Shown here piece after piece: positions 16,644-24,950 of a DNA stretch of 64,000 nt. Location of the stretch: contig NZ_OCMT01000004.1 in assembly GCF_900215335.1 (NCBI RefSeq), positions 658,926 through 722,925 of the forward strand, written 5' to 3'. The notes under the pieces were generated by a model that ran no database searches, was not told where the DNA came from, and was given only the letters and a program-made list of their open reading frames with translations. How positions within the stretch are numbered: position 1 is the stretch's first letter; each line of letters starts with the position of its first letter. Made by a program: the position numbers and the translations under genes. Origin of the DNA: Pedobacter xixiisoli. GTDB lineage: Bacteria; Bacteroidota; Bacteroidia; Sphingobacteriales; Sphingobacteriaceae.

Positions 16644-18026
16644 TTACTTCAACTTTTCTACAATCTCACTTGCGGTTAACTTCTCTTGCGCTCCACTTAC
16701 CATATCTTTTAACGTAAGTGCTCCGCTTTGCATCTCTTCTTCGCCAATTAAAACTACGTAAGGAATGCTTTTCGCATCTGCGTAGCTCATTTGTTTTTTC
16801 AGTTTTACCGATGCTGGATATAGCTCTGCAGCAATATTTGCGTCTCTTAGTTGTTGCAACAAAGGAAGGGCATACAATTCAGCGGCTTCATCAAAATTGC
16901 TAATCAATACTTTAGTTCCCTGTTGTGCCGATGTAGGGAACAAGTTCAACTCTTCCAATACATCGTAAATACGGTCTGCACCGAAAGAGATGCCCACGCC
17001 TGTTAGGTCTTTCAAACCGAACATTCCTGTCAAGTCATCATAACGACCGCCGCCGCCAATGCTACCCATGGCAACTTCATTGGTTTTAACCTCAAAAATA
17101 CAGCCTGTGTAGTAGTTTAAACCACGAGCCAAGGTAATATCTAATTCTATATGGGTTGCGAGTTGCGAGTTATTGGTTGCGAGTTTAGCAACATAGTTGA
17201 AAACCGTTTCAATTTCTTCGATACCTTTTAGGCCTGTTTCAGAATTTGCTAAAACCGATTTTAAACTCGCTAGTTTTTCAGTGTTAGTGCCTTCCAGCAA
17301 AATAACAGGTTTCAATTTTTCGATATCCGCTTCGGTAAAACCACGCTCTAATAATTCTTTACTAACCCCATCTAAACCAATTTTATCTAGTTTGTCGATG
17401 GCCACGGTCATATCTACAATTAATTCTGGCTTGCCAATAATTTCTGCAATGCCGCTCAATATTTTGCGGTTGTTGATTTTGATGTCGAAGTCTTTCAGGC
17501 CTAACTTAGTCAACGCTTCGTGGTAAATCAGTACAAATTCAGCTTCGTTTAATAGGGAAGGAGAGCCCACCACATCGGCATCACATTGGTAAAACTCACG
17601 GTAACGACCTTTTTGTGGTCTATCTGCACGCCAAACGGGCTGCACTTGGAAGCGCTTAAAAGGAAAAGCAATCTCACTTTGGTGCATCACCACGTAACGG
17701 GCAAAGGGTACGGTTAAATCGTAACGGAGGGCTTTTTCTGATAATTTAGAAGTTGCGAGTTGCGAGTTACGGGTTGCGAGTAAGGTTTCGTCAACTTTTG
17801 CAAGATAGTCTCCAGAATTCAAAATTTTGAAAATTAACTTATCGCCCTCATCGCCATATTTACCAGTTAAGGTTTGCAGATTTTCCATACTTGGCGTTTG
17901 AATTTCTGCATAGCCATATTTCTTGAAAACCGTTTTAATGGTATCGTAAATATAGTTGCGTTTCACCATTTCTATTGGCGAAAAATCTCTTGTTCCTTTT
18001 GGTAAGCTCGGCTTAGTTACTGACAT
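16644..18026 (-). CDS. hisS: Histidyl-tRNA synthetase with two repeat-derived insertions
   Basis: The 460-residue cytoplasmic enzyme charges tRNA-His. Class II motif 2 appears as WRADRPQKGRYREFYQ near residue 132, the histidine-specific block as RGLNYYTGCIFEV near 301, and motif 3 as GVGISFGADRI. It is about 35 residues longer than E. coli HisS. Part of the excess is two short, similar insertions: LATRNSQLATS at about residues 83-93 (17748-17780) and LATNNSQLAT at about 282-291 (17154-17183). Both are encoded by the same DNA word repeat. A TACTTTTG box lies only 5 nt before the ATG, suggesting a leaderless mRNA. Confidence 0.95.
   Translation of the reverse strand: MSVTKPSLPKGTRDFSPIEMVKRNYIYDTIKTVFKKYGYAEIQTPSMENLQTLTGKYGDEGDKLIFKILNSGDYLAKVDETLLATRNSQLATSKLSEKALRYDLTVPFARYVVMHQSEIAFPFKRFQVQPVWRADRPQKGRYREFYQCDADVVGSPSLLNEAEFVLIYHEALTKLGLKDFDIKINNRKILSGIAEIIGKPELIVDMTVAIDKLDKIGLDGVSKELLERGFTEADIEKLKPVILLEGTNTEKLASLKSVLANSETGLKGIEEIETVFNYVAKLATNNSQLATHIELDITLARGLNYYTGCIFEVKTNEVAMGSIGGGGRYDDLTGMFGLKDLTGVGISFGADRIYDVLEELNLFPTSAQQGTKVLISNFDEAAELYALPLLQQLRDANIAAELYPASVKLKKQMSYADAKSIPYVVLIGEEEMQSGALTLKDMVSGAQEKLTASEIVEKLK
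17154..17183 (-). repeat. In-frame word repeat inside hisS, copy 2
   Basis: The minus strand contains three copies of AACTCGC or CTCGCAAC in about 30 bp, coding LATNNSQLAT. It is nearly identical to the repeat at 17748-17780 in the same gene. Confidence 0.75.
17748..17780 (-). repeat. In-frame word repeat inside hisS, copy 1
   Basis: The minus strand contains three copies of CTCGCAAC-type words coding LATRNSQLATS. It falls before the conserved RYDLTVPFAR segment of HisS. Confidence 0.75.
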
Positions 18027-18031
18027 AGCCG

Positions 18032-18039
18032 CAAAAGTA
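18032..18039 (-). promoter_or_regulatory. -7 box of hisS, adjacent to the start codon
   Basis: TACTTTTG on the minus strand is followed by CGGCT and then the hisS ATG. With a TSS 4-7 nt after the box, the mRNA would begin at or within a base or two of the start codon. Confidence 0.6.
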
Positions 18040-18075
18040 AATAATTATGATGAAAGTTGTGTTGAGCTGCTGATA

Positions 18076-18159
18076 GACTTACGAAGTTTCTAAACGGCGA
18101 AGCCCTCAACGTTACCATTTATCAAAAATAATGTCAATATAAGTTAAACTTCGTAAGTC
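18076..18159. repeat. Inverted repeat GACTTACGAAGTTT
   Basis: GACTTACGAAGTTT at 18076 is matched in inverted orientation at 18146-18159. The same word pair recurs at 21908-21951, so it is a dispersed palindromic family. Confidence 0.6.
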
Positions 18160-18189
18160 TGGAGCTTTCGTACACATTCAGCGAGCAAT

Positions 18190-18217
18190 AAAAAAACCGT
18201 TGAATTAACTCCAACGG
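18190..18217 (-). terminator. Rho-independent terminator of the DUF2911 gene
   Basis: On the minus strand CCGTTG and CAACGG form a stem followed by a run of seven T. It lies about 60 nt beyond the DUF2911 stop codon. Confidence 0.8.
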
Positions 18218-18232
18218 CTCTGTATTTTAGCA

Positions 18233-18263
18233 GACCTATGAGGTTTTTAAAACCTCATAGGTC
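18233..18263. terminator. Perfect hairpin after the DUF2911 gene
   Basis: GACCTATGAGGTTTT and its complement AAAACCTCATAGGTC form a perfect 15-bp stem just downstream of the stop codon at 18279 on the minus strand. It precedes the classical terminator, so it may protect the 3' end or be a dispersed palindrome. Confidence 0.55.
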
Positions 18264-18278
18264 TTAATTTTTAAAGAA

Positions 18279-19127
18279 TTACTTTTTAGTCTCTTCAATC
18301 AACTGTGAATTCAAACGAACATATTCTTCGTTTTTAATTTTGGTAGCAATATCCAATCCTTCTTTAGCAGTTTTTGCTGCACCAGCTTTGTCGCCCATTT
18401 TCAATTGAACTTTAGCTTTCCAAAGTTTTACCCAAGGTGCATCAACCATTTGTTTTTCAGCTTCGTTCATCCATTCTAAAGCAGTTTTTAGGTCTTTGCC
18501 ATTGCTGTAGTAATAAATTGCCGATTGGAAATAAGGTTTTTTCTCTCCTTTCATCGCCTCAGCAATGCTAGCCATTACTTGCTCGTCAATTGAAGTAGTA
18601 AGATTAACGCTTACCAAAGTGTTTTCCCAAGCCAATTGCAATTGAGCCGAAGTATCATAAACACTAGCAAATTGGATAGTGAAAGTTTCTACTTTATCCT
18701 TTAAAGCCACTGGTTTTACTTTTACACGTAATACGTCGTTAGCTTCGCTATAGGTATAAGAACCCCATTCTTTAGTGCCTTTGTTGAAAATGATGGTCCA
18801 CTCTGTTTTGCCAGGAATGGTGAACAAAGCATATTCGCCAGCAGCTAAATCTTTGCCTTCTACTTTAATAGCTTCACTGAATTTTACTACAGTAGCTGAG
18901 TTAGCACCTGTACGCCAAACTTTATCAAACGGCTCTAATGCGCCAAATATTTTACGGCCTTTTACATTCGGACGAGAATAGTTTACAGAAATTTTACCTA
19001 AACCAAAATCTTGTGTAACGGTTTGCGAGGTGCTAGGTTGAGGCATTTTTAAGCCTTGTGCCTGTAGGTTTTCGCCTAAAGTAACCAGTACGAAAAGCGC
19101 TAAAATAAATTTGATTGATGATTTCAT
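18279..19127 (-). CDS. Exported DUF2911 domain protein
   Basis: Starting at ATG 19127 gives a 282-residue protein with a clean signal peptide (MKSSIKFILALF to LQAQ, about residues 1-24). An upstream in-frame extension to 19229 would bury that signal and is rejected. Residues about 30-180 are the DUF2911 domain (ISVNYSRPNVKGRKIFG, GEYALFTIPGKTEW, the latter a strongly conserved block). The C-terminal 90 residues are helical and TPR-like (WMNEAEKQM, WKAKVQLKMGDKAGA). The molecular function of DUF2911 is not known. It has its own terminators. Confidence 0.85.
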   Translation of the reverse strand: MKSSIKFILALFVLVTLGENLQAQGLKMPQPSTSQTVTQDFGLGKISVNYSRPNVKGRKIFGALEPFDKVWRTGANSATVVKFSEAIKVEGKDLAAGEYALFTIPGKTEWTIIFNKGTKEWGSYTYSEANDVLRVKVKPVALKDKVETFTIQFASVYDTSAQLQLAWENTLVSVNLTTSIDEQVMASIAEAMKGEKKPYFQSAIYYYSNGKDLKTALEWMNEAEKQMVDAPWVKLWKAKVQLKMGDKAGAAKTAKEGLDIATKIKNEEYVRLNSQLIEETKK

Positions 19128-19282
19128 TTTTTTTGTATTATTAAAGTGTTGTGTATTTTTTTCAAAGGTAATAATGAGCTCGCAAGCTCGGTTTAGTTGT
19201 GCATCAAAATTAATGAATAATTCGGTCATGGTTTATCATCGTTTTGTTATTTACAAATAATGCTGGATGCATGAATAATTAT

Positions 19283-19385
19283 AACCAAATAGAGACATAG
19301 ACTTTAAATTGAAGCTTAGTGTTAATAATATAATTTCTGTAGAAAAAGTATTTACGAAACGTTAAACCTATGTTTCTATGTGGTT
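19283..19385. repeat. Imperfect inverted repeat related to the 1325 hairpin
   Basis: AACCAAATAGAGACATAG at 19283 is matched by CTATGTTTCTATGTGGTT at 19368-19385. The right arm is identical to the right arm of the hairpin at 1325-1368. Confidence 0.5.
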
Positions 19386-19414
19386 AGATTTTTAAATCGT
19401 TATTTTGCAAACAC

Positions 19415-20239
19415 ATGGATATAAAAACAATTAGTATTTTAGGTTGCGGTTGGTTCGGTTTGCCGTTTGCAAAAACGTTGATGGAAAAAGGGTTTAAAGT
19501 TAAAGGTTCAACCACTAGCGCAGATAAATTAGAGCAATTAAGGCAAGAAGGAATAAAGCCTTTTCCAATTAACCTTAACGAAACCACTGATTTACCGGCT
19601 GATTTCTTCGATGCTGACCTGTTATTCGTAAACGTTCCTCCAAGAGCTAAAACAGAGAGTGCTGTTTCATATCCTGACAAGTTGAAAAGTATTGCAGATG
19701 CTGCGAAAGGACAAGTGAAGCAAGTCATCTTCATCAGTTCTACTGGAGTTTTCGAAGACGGAAATTTTGAGGTAGATGAAAATTCGCAGCCAAATCCAGA
19801 AAGTGCTTCAGGCAAAGCTCTGCTCGATGCCGAAAACCTGTGGAAAGCTTATCCTCAGTTTACTACCACTATTATCCGTTTTGCTGGATTAATTGGACCC
19901 AATAGAAATTTATCGAAGTTTTTTGCAGGTAAAGTCGATATCCCTAATGGTGAAGCACCAATCAATTTAATTACACTGCAAGATGGTATCGAGCTTTGTT
20001 TGCGTTTGCTAGAAACCCAACAATTCGGAGTTGTTTATCACGGTGTATCGCCACATCATCCTACTAGGGAAGCATTTTACACCGAACTATGCAGGGTTTC
20101 TGGTATGGCAAAGCCAGTGTTTAAGGACGAACTGCTCGATTGGAAGCAAATCAACTCCGTAAACGTTTCTGAAAAGTTAAACTATAAATTTGAGGTACAG
20201 AACTGGTTTGATTGGATGAAAAACTCGCCCATTCTTTAA
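19415..20239 (+). CDS. NAD(P)-binding Rossmann-fold protein (YeeZ/SDR-like)
   Basis: The 274-residue cytoplasmic protein has an N-terminal dinucleotide-binding motif in a slightly unusual form, ILGCGWFGLPFA near residue 6, followed by the basic KGSTTS, which suggests NADP preference. The IFISSTGVF segment and the later Rossmann strands are typical of extended SDR epimerase-like proteins such as E. coli YeeZ. The Tyr-x3-Lys pair of classical SDRs is not evident, so activity is uncertain. It has its own short leader and no operon partner. Confidence 0.75.
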   Translation: MDIKTISILGCGWFGLPFAKTLMEKGFKVKGSTTSADKLEQLRQEGIKPFPINLNETTDLPADFFDADLLFVNVPPRAKTESAVSYPDKLKSIADAAKGQVKQVIFISSTGVFEDGNFEVDENSQPNPESASGKALLDAENLWKAYPQFTTTIIRFAGLIGPNRNLSKFFAGKVDIPNGEAPINLITLQDGIELCLRLLETQQFGVVYHGVSPHHPTREAFYTELCRVSGMAKPVFKDELLDWKQINSVNVSEKLNYKFEVQNWFDWMKNSPIL

Positions 20240-20301
20240 ATGACTTTATCAGGCTGAGCTTGTCGAAGCCCAGCTTGTCTAGCTCTATATACTTGGGTTT
20301 T

Positions 20302-21609
20302 TTACAACTCCTTAATCCAGTTCGATAAGTCTTCGATTACGCGTTGTTCTACGTTGCCAGGCTTTTGGTACTGCATCATATTGCCCTTCGCTTCCTGCTG
20401 ACTGAATAAATGGTTGTATTCTGGATAGAGCTTCAGTGTAACGTTACTATTGCCGCTTAGTGCATCGTTCCATAAGTTAAAATCGGTTTCCGGAACTTGG
20501 AAATCATAACCACCTTGAATTACAAAAATGCGTTGTTTCAACTTTTTGGCAATATCCACTTGATTAGAGCTATTTAAATCTACCCAATAACTAGCAGGTA
20601 GCCCAAGTAAAATCGAATCTGGCTTCATCTTACCTAACTTGGTAATTTTTGTTTTTTCGATTTCCGCAATGGCATCAGCCAAGTTTTTTTGCATCGCTGC
20701 GGTAGTATCTTTGCTCTGAGCAACCATGTATTTGTTTTGCTCAATAATAATATCACTTAACGTACGAGCCGGAGCTGCGGCTAAAATGATGCCTTTCAAA
20801 TCAGGAGCCATCGTAGCAATACGAGGCGCTAACATACCGCCTAAGCTGTGTCCCAATACATAAATCTGTTTGGTGTCTACGCCTTCTACTTTTTTAGCTA
20901 AGGCAATGGCTTGTAGGGCATCATCTAAAACCTCTTCTTTAACCGTATAAGCTTTGCCAAACTCTTGCGGATAAATTACCGTACGCTTTACGTATCTAAC
21001 GGAAGCAATACCATTTACTGCTAAACCAGCGGCAATATCTTTAAAAGGCTTATTCGGGCCTATGGTTTCATCCATGTCATTAGGGCCAGAACCATGTACC
21101 AATACTACAATCGGAAAGCTGTTGCCATCTTTTGGCGTGGTAACAATAGCCGCCAATTGGTGGCCAGGCCATTCGATATAAGTAGATTTTTCTTTGTAAA
21201 GCGTGCTATCTGCATATCCGGGAGCCCTGTAGCTAATGGCTTTTGGCGGCAAGTGCATGCCAACTAGTTTCTCTGTTTTATCGAATAATAAAATGAAGTC
21301 TTGTTTATCGTATTGAAACTCGCCGCTTACAGTTACCGCATAAAATTCACCTTGGTTTTTACTTCCGGTAGCATCTATGGCTTTTACTTTACCCATTCTA
21401 CCTTCCATATTAGCCCAAAATTGTTTCAGGTTTTCGGCAGTAACTTTAGTTTTCCCTTCTTCTGAAAAATAAGCATGTGCTTCTACAGATTTGTCAGCCG
21501 CTAACAAGTCGAAAAAGGTATTTGCCTTGCCAAAAAGGCTAAAAACATTTTGAGAAAAGCTGGTTAAGGTAAGTAATAGAAAGGCTGGTAATAAAAAAAA
21601 CTTCTTCAT
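20302..21609 (-). CDS. Exported alpha/beta hydrolase with N-terminal DUF3887
   Basis: The 435-residue protein has a signal peptide (about residues 1-19, LTSFSQ), a DUF3887 domain (about 22-130; FDLLAADKSVEAHAYF) and an alpha/beta-hydrolase domain. The oxyanion and nucleophile regions are VLVHGSGPNDMDETIG near residue 168 and the nucleophile elbow GHSLGGMLAP near 253. The catalytic Asp is likely in GGYDFQVPETD, and the His in EYNHLF near the C-terminus. The pairing is common in Bacteroidota and Bacillota and usually annotated as a serine esterase or peptidase, but the substrate is unknown. Confidence 0.85.
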   Translation of the reverse strand: MKKFFLLPAFLLLTLTSFSQNVFSLFGKANTFFDLLAADKSVEAHAYFSEEGKTKVTAENLKQFWANMEGRMGKVKAIDATGSKNQGEFYAVTVSGEFQYDKQDFILLFDKTEKLVGMHLPPKAISYRAPGYADSTLYKEKSTYIEWPGHQLAAIVTTPKDGNSFPIVVLVHGSGPNDMDETIGPNKPFKDIAAGLAVNGIASVRYVKRTVIYPQEFGKAYTVKEEVLDDALQAIALAKKVEGVDTKQIYVLGHSLGGMLAPRIATMAPDLKGIILAAAPARTLSDIIIEQNKYMVAQSKDTTAAMQKNLADAIAEIEKTKITKLGKMKPDSILLGLPASYWVDLNSSNQVDIAKKLKQRIFVIQGGYDFQVPETDFNLWNDALSGNSNVTLKLYPEYNHLFSQQEAKGNMMQYQKPGNVEQRVIEDLSNWIKEL

Positions 21610-22007
21610 GTGTACTGTTGGTAATCAATAATATGCTAGAAAACCAAATGTACTATTTTTTGCAAATAATGAATGTTTCTTTTTAGTTAAAAGAGGTGAA
21701 CTCAAAAAAGTTCTGAATGACTGTTGTCAGTCTGAGCTTGTCGAAGACCACTCGTAAAAGATGTTTCGACAGGCTCAACATGACACCGCATTAGATAAAT
21801 TACAACAATTTCCGCTGGTCCGGATTTGTAATCACGCACCTAAATAATAATGGATTTAAATCCATGCCATTAATATCGTGTTTCAGCTATTTGTACCTCC
21901 AAAATAAACTTACGAAGTTTAATAACTTGGTTGGCTAGAAACTTCGTAAGTCTTGCTTTAATATTAATTGGTGCGGACGCCAACGCAATTTTGAAGCTAA
22001 TAATAGA
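21610..22007. other. Intergenic region with dispersed palindromic repeats
   Basis: About 400 bp without a gene. A GTCAGTCTGAGCTTGTCGAA element with its inverted partner spans about 21728-21783, and an ACTTACGAAGTTT inverted repeat spans 21908-21951. Nothing else coding is seen. Confidence 0.6.
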
Positions 22008-22424
22008 TTACAACAATTCCGATTCTAAGGTAATCTCAGTATCCAATAATTTTGAAATTGGGCAATTTGCTTTCGCATCAGCAACCAACTCATCAAATTT
22101 CTCTTGCGATAAGCCTTCTGCTTTTACTTTCACAACCAAGTGAATGTTGTCAATAGCACCTTTTTCTGGATTTAAATTAACAGTTGCTTTGGTTTCGATA
22201 CTTTCTGGAGTAATGTTTTCAGCAGAAATATTGAAACTCAATTTCATGCTAAAACATCCAGCATGTGCTGCAGCTACCAGCTCTTCCGGATTGGTTCCAG
22301 TTCCTTCTTCAAATCTGCTTTTGAACGAATATTGAGTATCTTGTAAAGTAGTGCTTTGCGTGGTTAAAGTACCTTTACCATCTTTGCCTGTGCCGTTCCA
22401 CAAGGCGGTTGCGTGTCTTTTCAT
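22008..22424 (-). CDS. OsmC-family peroxiredoxin
   Basis: The 138-residue protein matches the OsmC/Ohr family, small dimeric peroxidases that reduce organic hydroperoxides. The two redox cysteines are in AHAGCFSMKL near residue 57 and in KANCPISKLL near 122, as expected. The N-terminal ATALWNGTGKDGKG block is typical of the OsmC branch rather than Ohr. It is cytoplasmic, monocistronic, and divergent from the gene at 22603. Confidence 0.92.
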   Translation of the reverse strand: MKRHATALWNGTGKDGKGTLTTQSTTLQDTQYSFKSRFEEGTGTNPEELVAAAHAGCFSMKLSFNISAENITPESIETKATVNLNPEKGAIDNIHLVVKVKAEGLSQEKFDELVADAKANCPISKLLDTEITLESELL

Positions 22425-22602
22425 TTTTTATGATTTAATTTTATGATATGATTCTGATTTATTCCTAAGATAGTCATCCCTTATCAAATTAATGTTTTTG
22501 TAAGGTTAATTGTTTCAGCTTTATTAAATTTTTAAACGAGTGGAGCTATTTAGCTATGAAATCAAAACGGTTTCCTAAATTTAAAAAATCAAATTCAACA
22601 TC

Positions 22603-23079
22603 ATGACAGCTAACGAACAATTGATTCATCAGTTTTATACCGCTTTTCAGCAAAAGGATTACAAAACCATGCAAAATAGCTATGCCGATAATGCTGTTTT
22701 TAATGACTCGGTATTTAGAAACCTAGATGCTAAACAGGCAAGGGGGATGTGGCAAATGCTAATTTCAGGAAGTCGTGACATGACTTTGACCTTCGGCAAC
22801 ATTAAAGATGAAGGAAATAAAGTGAACGCTTATTGGGAAGCTCATTATACTTTTACCGCCACAGGCAGAAAGGTAATCAATAAAATTGATGCAGAGTTTG
22901 AAATTGAAGATGGCAAAATCGTGAAACACACTGATGCATTTGATTTTTATAAATGGGCGAAACAAGCCTTCGGTGCTGGTGGCTTTTTACTAGGTTGGAC
23001 TAACTCTTTCAAAGAAAAAGTACGTCAAACTGCGAAGAAAAAATTAGATAATTATTTGCAGAAGCCTAGTCAACAGTAA
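22603..23079 (+). CDS. NTF2-like / SnoaL-family protein
   Basis: The 158-residue protein has the cone-shaped NTF2 fold pattern: an N-terminal helix pair with LIHQFYTAFQQKDYKTM, then strands DNAVFNDSV, AYWEAHYTFTATG and IVKHTDAFDFYKW. Such proteins are small-molecule-binding or isomerase-like; the function is not predictable here. Its 3' end overlaps the convergent clpS gene by 14 bp, which may create antisense contact between the two mRNAs. Confidence 0.82.
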   Translation: MTANEQLIHQFYTAFQQKDYKTMQNSYADNAVFNDSVFRNLDAKQARGMWQMLISGSRDMTLTFGNIKDEGNKVNAYWEAHYTFTATGRKVINKIDAEFEIEDGKIVKHTDAFDFYKWAKQAFGAGGFLLGWTNSFKEKVRQTAKKKLDNYLQKPSQQ

Positions 23080-23347
23080 CCGTTAAACCCTCTTGTTGTA
23101 AGATCTTACGATACACTTCCATTTCTGTAAATGAGCCTTCTAAAACCGCACATTTACCTTTGTTGTGTACTTCCCAAGCAATTTTCTCAGCTTGCGCTTC
23201 GCTATAATCCAAATAATGCATCATGCACCAAATCACATGGTCAAAGGTATTTACATCGTCATTCCAAAGAATTAAACGATGAATGGTTTTTAACGAAGTT
23301 AAAATCTCGTCCAGGGTAAAGGTTTCTTCCTTGGTTTGTGTCGACAT
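23066..23347 (-). CDS. clpS: ATP-dependent Clp protease adaptor ClpS
   Basis: The 93-residue protein starts at ATG 23347 (MSTQTKEE). A five-residue upstream extension is less likely, as it would run into the promoter box. It has the ClpS core with LWNDDVNTFDHVIWCM near residues 30-46, which forms the N-degron pocket, and KIAWEVHNKGKCAVLEG, which contacts ClpA/ClpC. ClpS delivers N-end-rule substrates to Clp proteases in the cytoplasm. A TATTTTTG box lies just 4 nt before the ATG. Confidence 0.93.
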   Translation of the reverse strand: MSTQTKEETFTLDEILTSLKTIHRLILWNDDVNTFDHVIWCMMHYLDYSEAQAEKIAWEVHNKGKCAVLEGSFTEMEVYRKILQQEGLTVTVD

Positions 23348-23351
23348 GCTG

Positions 23352-23359
23352 CAAAAATA
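23352..23359 (-). promoter_or_regulatory. -7 box of clpS, adjacent to the start codon
   Basis: TATTTTTG on the minus strand is followed by CAGC and then ATG. A conventional TSS would fall at the start codon. Confidence 0.6.
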
Positions 23360-23772
23360 CAAATTGATTTACGAATTACGATTGTAGATTTACGATTTGC
23401 TTAGAAAACATTTCACAGTATCAATTTCTTATCTTTTTAGAAAAGCAAAAACAGGAGTTCTTCGGTACCGAAAGTCCCGCTTTTCGCTGTAATCTTTTTA
23501 AACTCCTTGTCATGCTGAGCTTGTCGAAGCATATTTCATCGCACACAATGCTTTGAAAAGCTCAGCATGACACCATAATTATCGGCTAGAAAAAAAGTAT
23601 TTCCGCTTTAATCGGGTTTTGGTTAGCCGCTACCTGAACTTCCAGAACTTTGCGAAGTCTTCCTTTCATTGCGTTAAAATTAACCTTAAGTATTCGCAAA
23701 TTGATTCAAAAGCCGTACAGATCCTTATTCTGTGTTCCTTGACCTTTATTCCAACAAAACCGTAAATTAGAC
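23360..23772. other. Intergenic region with word repeats and a REP-like palindrome
   Basis: About 410 bp with no gene. TTACGAATTACGATTGTA occurs near 23371 and again at about 24870, on the far side of fabH. A TGTCATGCTGAGCTTGTCGA palindrome and its inverted arm span about 23510-23573. Confidence 0.6.
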
Positions 23773-23780
23773 TATCTTTG
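23773..23780 (+). promoter_or_regulatory. -7 box of fabH
   Basis: TATCTTTG matches TAnnTTTG exactly and lies 18 nt before the ATG at 23799. Confidence 0.6.
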
Positions 23781-23798
23781 TTTATCAAACCACCCGAT

Positions 23799-24845
23799 AT
23801 GTATAGTTCAAAAATTGCTGGAATAGGTCATTACGTGCCAAAAAACGTATATACCAATAACGATTTGTCACGGTTTATGGAAACCAGCGACGAATGGATA
23901 CAAGAACGTACAGGTATTAAAGAACGCCGCTTTGCGGATCGATACGAAGAAACAACTACCACCATGGGTATTGAGGCTGCTAAAGTGGCCATGGAAAGGA
24001 CGGGAGTGACCAAAGACGATATCGATTTTATTATTTTCGCTACGCTAAGTCCCGATTATTATTTTCCGGGTTGTGGTGTACTGTTGCAACGAGAAATGGG
24101 GATGAAAGAGGTAGGTGCTTTAGATATCCGTAACCAATGCTCTGGCTTTGTGTATGCACTTTCGGTTGCCGATCAGTTCATCAAAACTGGCATGTACAAA
24201 AACATATTAGTGGTAGGTAGCGAGAAACATTCTTTTGCGATGGATTTTGATACCCGTAGCCGTAATGTATCCGTAATTTTTGGCGATGGTGCTGGAGCCG
24301 CGGTTTTGCAACGAGCAGAAAAAGAAGGTCAGGGGATTTTAAGTACACACTTACATAGTGATGGTGCAGATGCCGAAATTTTAGCCATGCACTATCCTGG
24401 CGCTCATGCCAATAAATGGCTAAAAGACAAACCAGGCTTTCCCGATCAAGAATTGGGAGGACTTTTCATCACTACCGAACAAATAGAAAGTGGCGCAGCC
24501 TTGCCTTATATGGATGGTCCAGCGGTTTTCAAAAAGGCTGTAGTTAAATTTCCAGAGGTGATTAACGAAGCCTTGGCAGCAAACAATTACACGGCAAAGG
24601 ATATTGATTTATTGGTGCCGCATCAAGCTAATTTGCGCATCAGCCAGTATGTACAACAATTGCTTGGCTTAAGTGACGATAAGGTATTCAACAACATCCA
24701 GAAATATGGTAACACCACAGCTGCCTCAGTACCAATAGCCTTAAGTGAGGCTTGGGAAGCTGGAAAAGTAAAAGAAGGAGATTTGATTTGCCTAGCGGCT
24801 TTCGGCTCTGGCTTTACTTGGGCAAGTGCATTAATTAAATGGTAA
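23799..24845 (+). CDS. fabH: 3-oxoacyl-ACP synthase III family protein
   Basis: Starting at ATG 23799 (MYSSKIAGIG) gives 348 residues. The TTG at 23778 overlaps the promoter box and is rejected. The catalytic triad is visible: Cys in RNQCSGFVYA (residue 114), His in VPHQANLRIS and Asn in KYGNTTAAS. FabH condenses acetyl-CoA or another primer with malonyl-ACP to begin fatty acid synthesis. The protein is about 30 residues longer than E. coli FabH, with an enlarged segment around residues 195-235, seen in the FabH-like/OleC-like branch, so a primer other than acetyl-CoA is possible. It is flanked by housekeeping genes, not by other fab genes. Confidence 0.88.
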   Translation: MYSSKIAGIGHYVPKNVYTNNDLSRFMETSDEWIQERTGIKERRFADRYEETTTTMGIEAAKVAMERTGVTKDDIDFIIFATLSPDYYFPGCGVLLQREMGMKEVGALDIRNQCSGFVYALSVADQFIKTGMYKNILVVGSEKHSFAMDFDTRSRNVSVIFGDGAGAAVLQRAEKEGQGILSTHLHSDGADAEILAMHYPGAHANKWLKDKPGFPDQELGGLFITTEQIESGAALPYMDGPAVFKKAVVKFPEVINEALAANNYTAKDIDLLVPHQANLRISQYVQQLLGLSDDKVFNNIQKYGNTTAASVPIALSEAWEAGKVKEGDLICLAAFGSGFTWASALIKW

Positions 24846-24950
24846 TTTGATTTACGAGTTTAGATTTACGAATTACGATTGTAAGTTTGCGTTATTAGCA
24901 ATTTGTGCCTAACAATCTAAGTACTAATGTCTAACTACTAAATACTAAAT

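Noticed and set aside
16475..16717. 80-codon open frame after the thioredoxin gene
   Set aside because: It reads through the palindromic repeat at 16521-16632 and into hisS on the opposite strand.
19128..19229. N-terminal extension of the DUF2911 gene
   Set aside because: It would place a signal peptide 34 residues inside the protein; ATG 19127 gives a proper leader.
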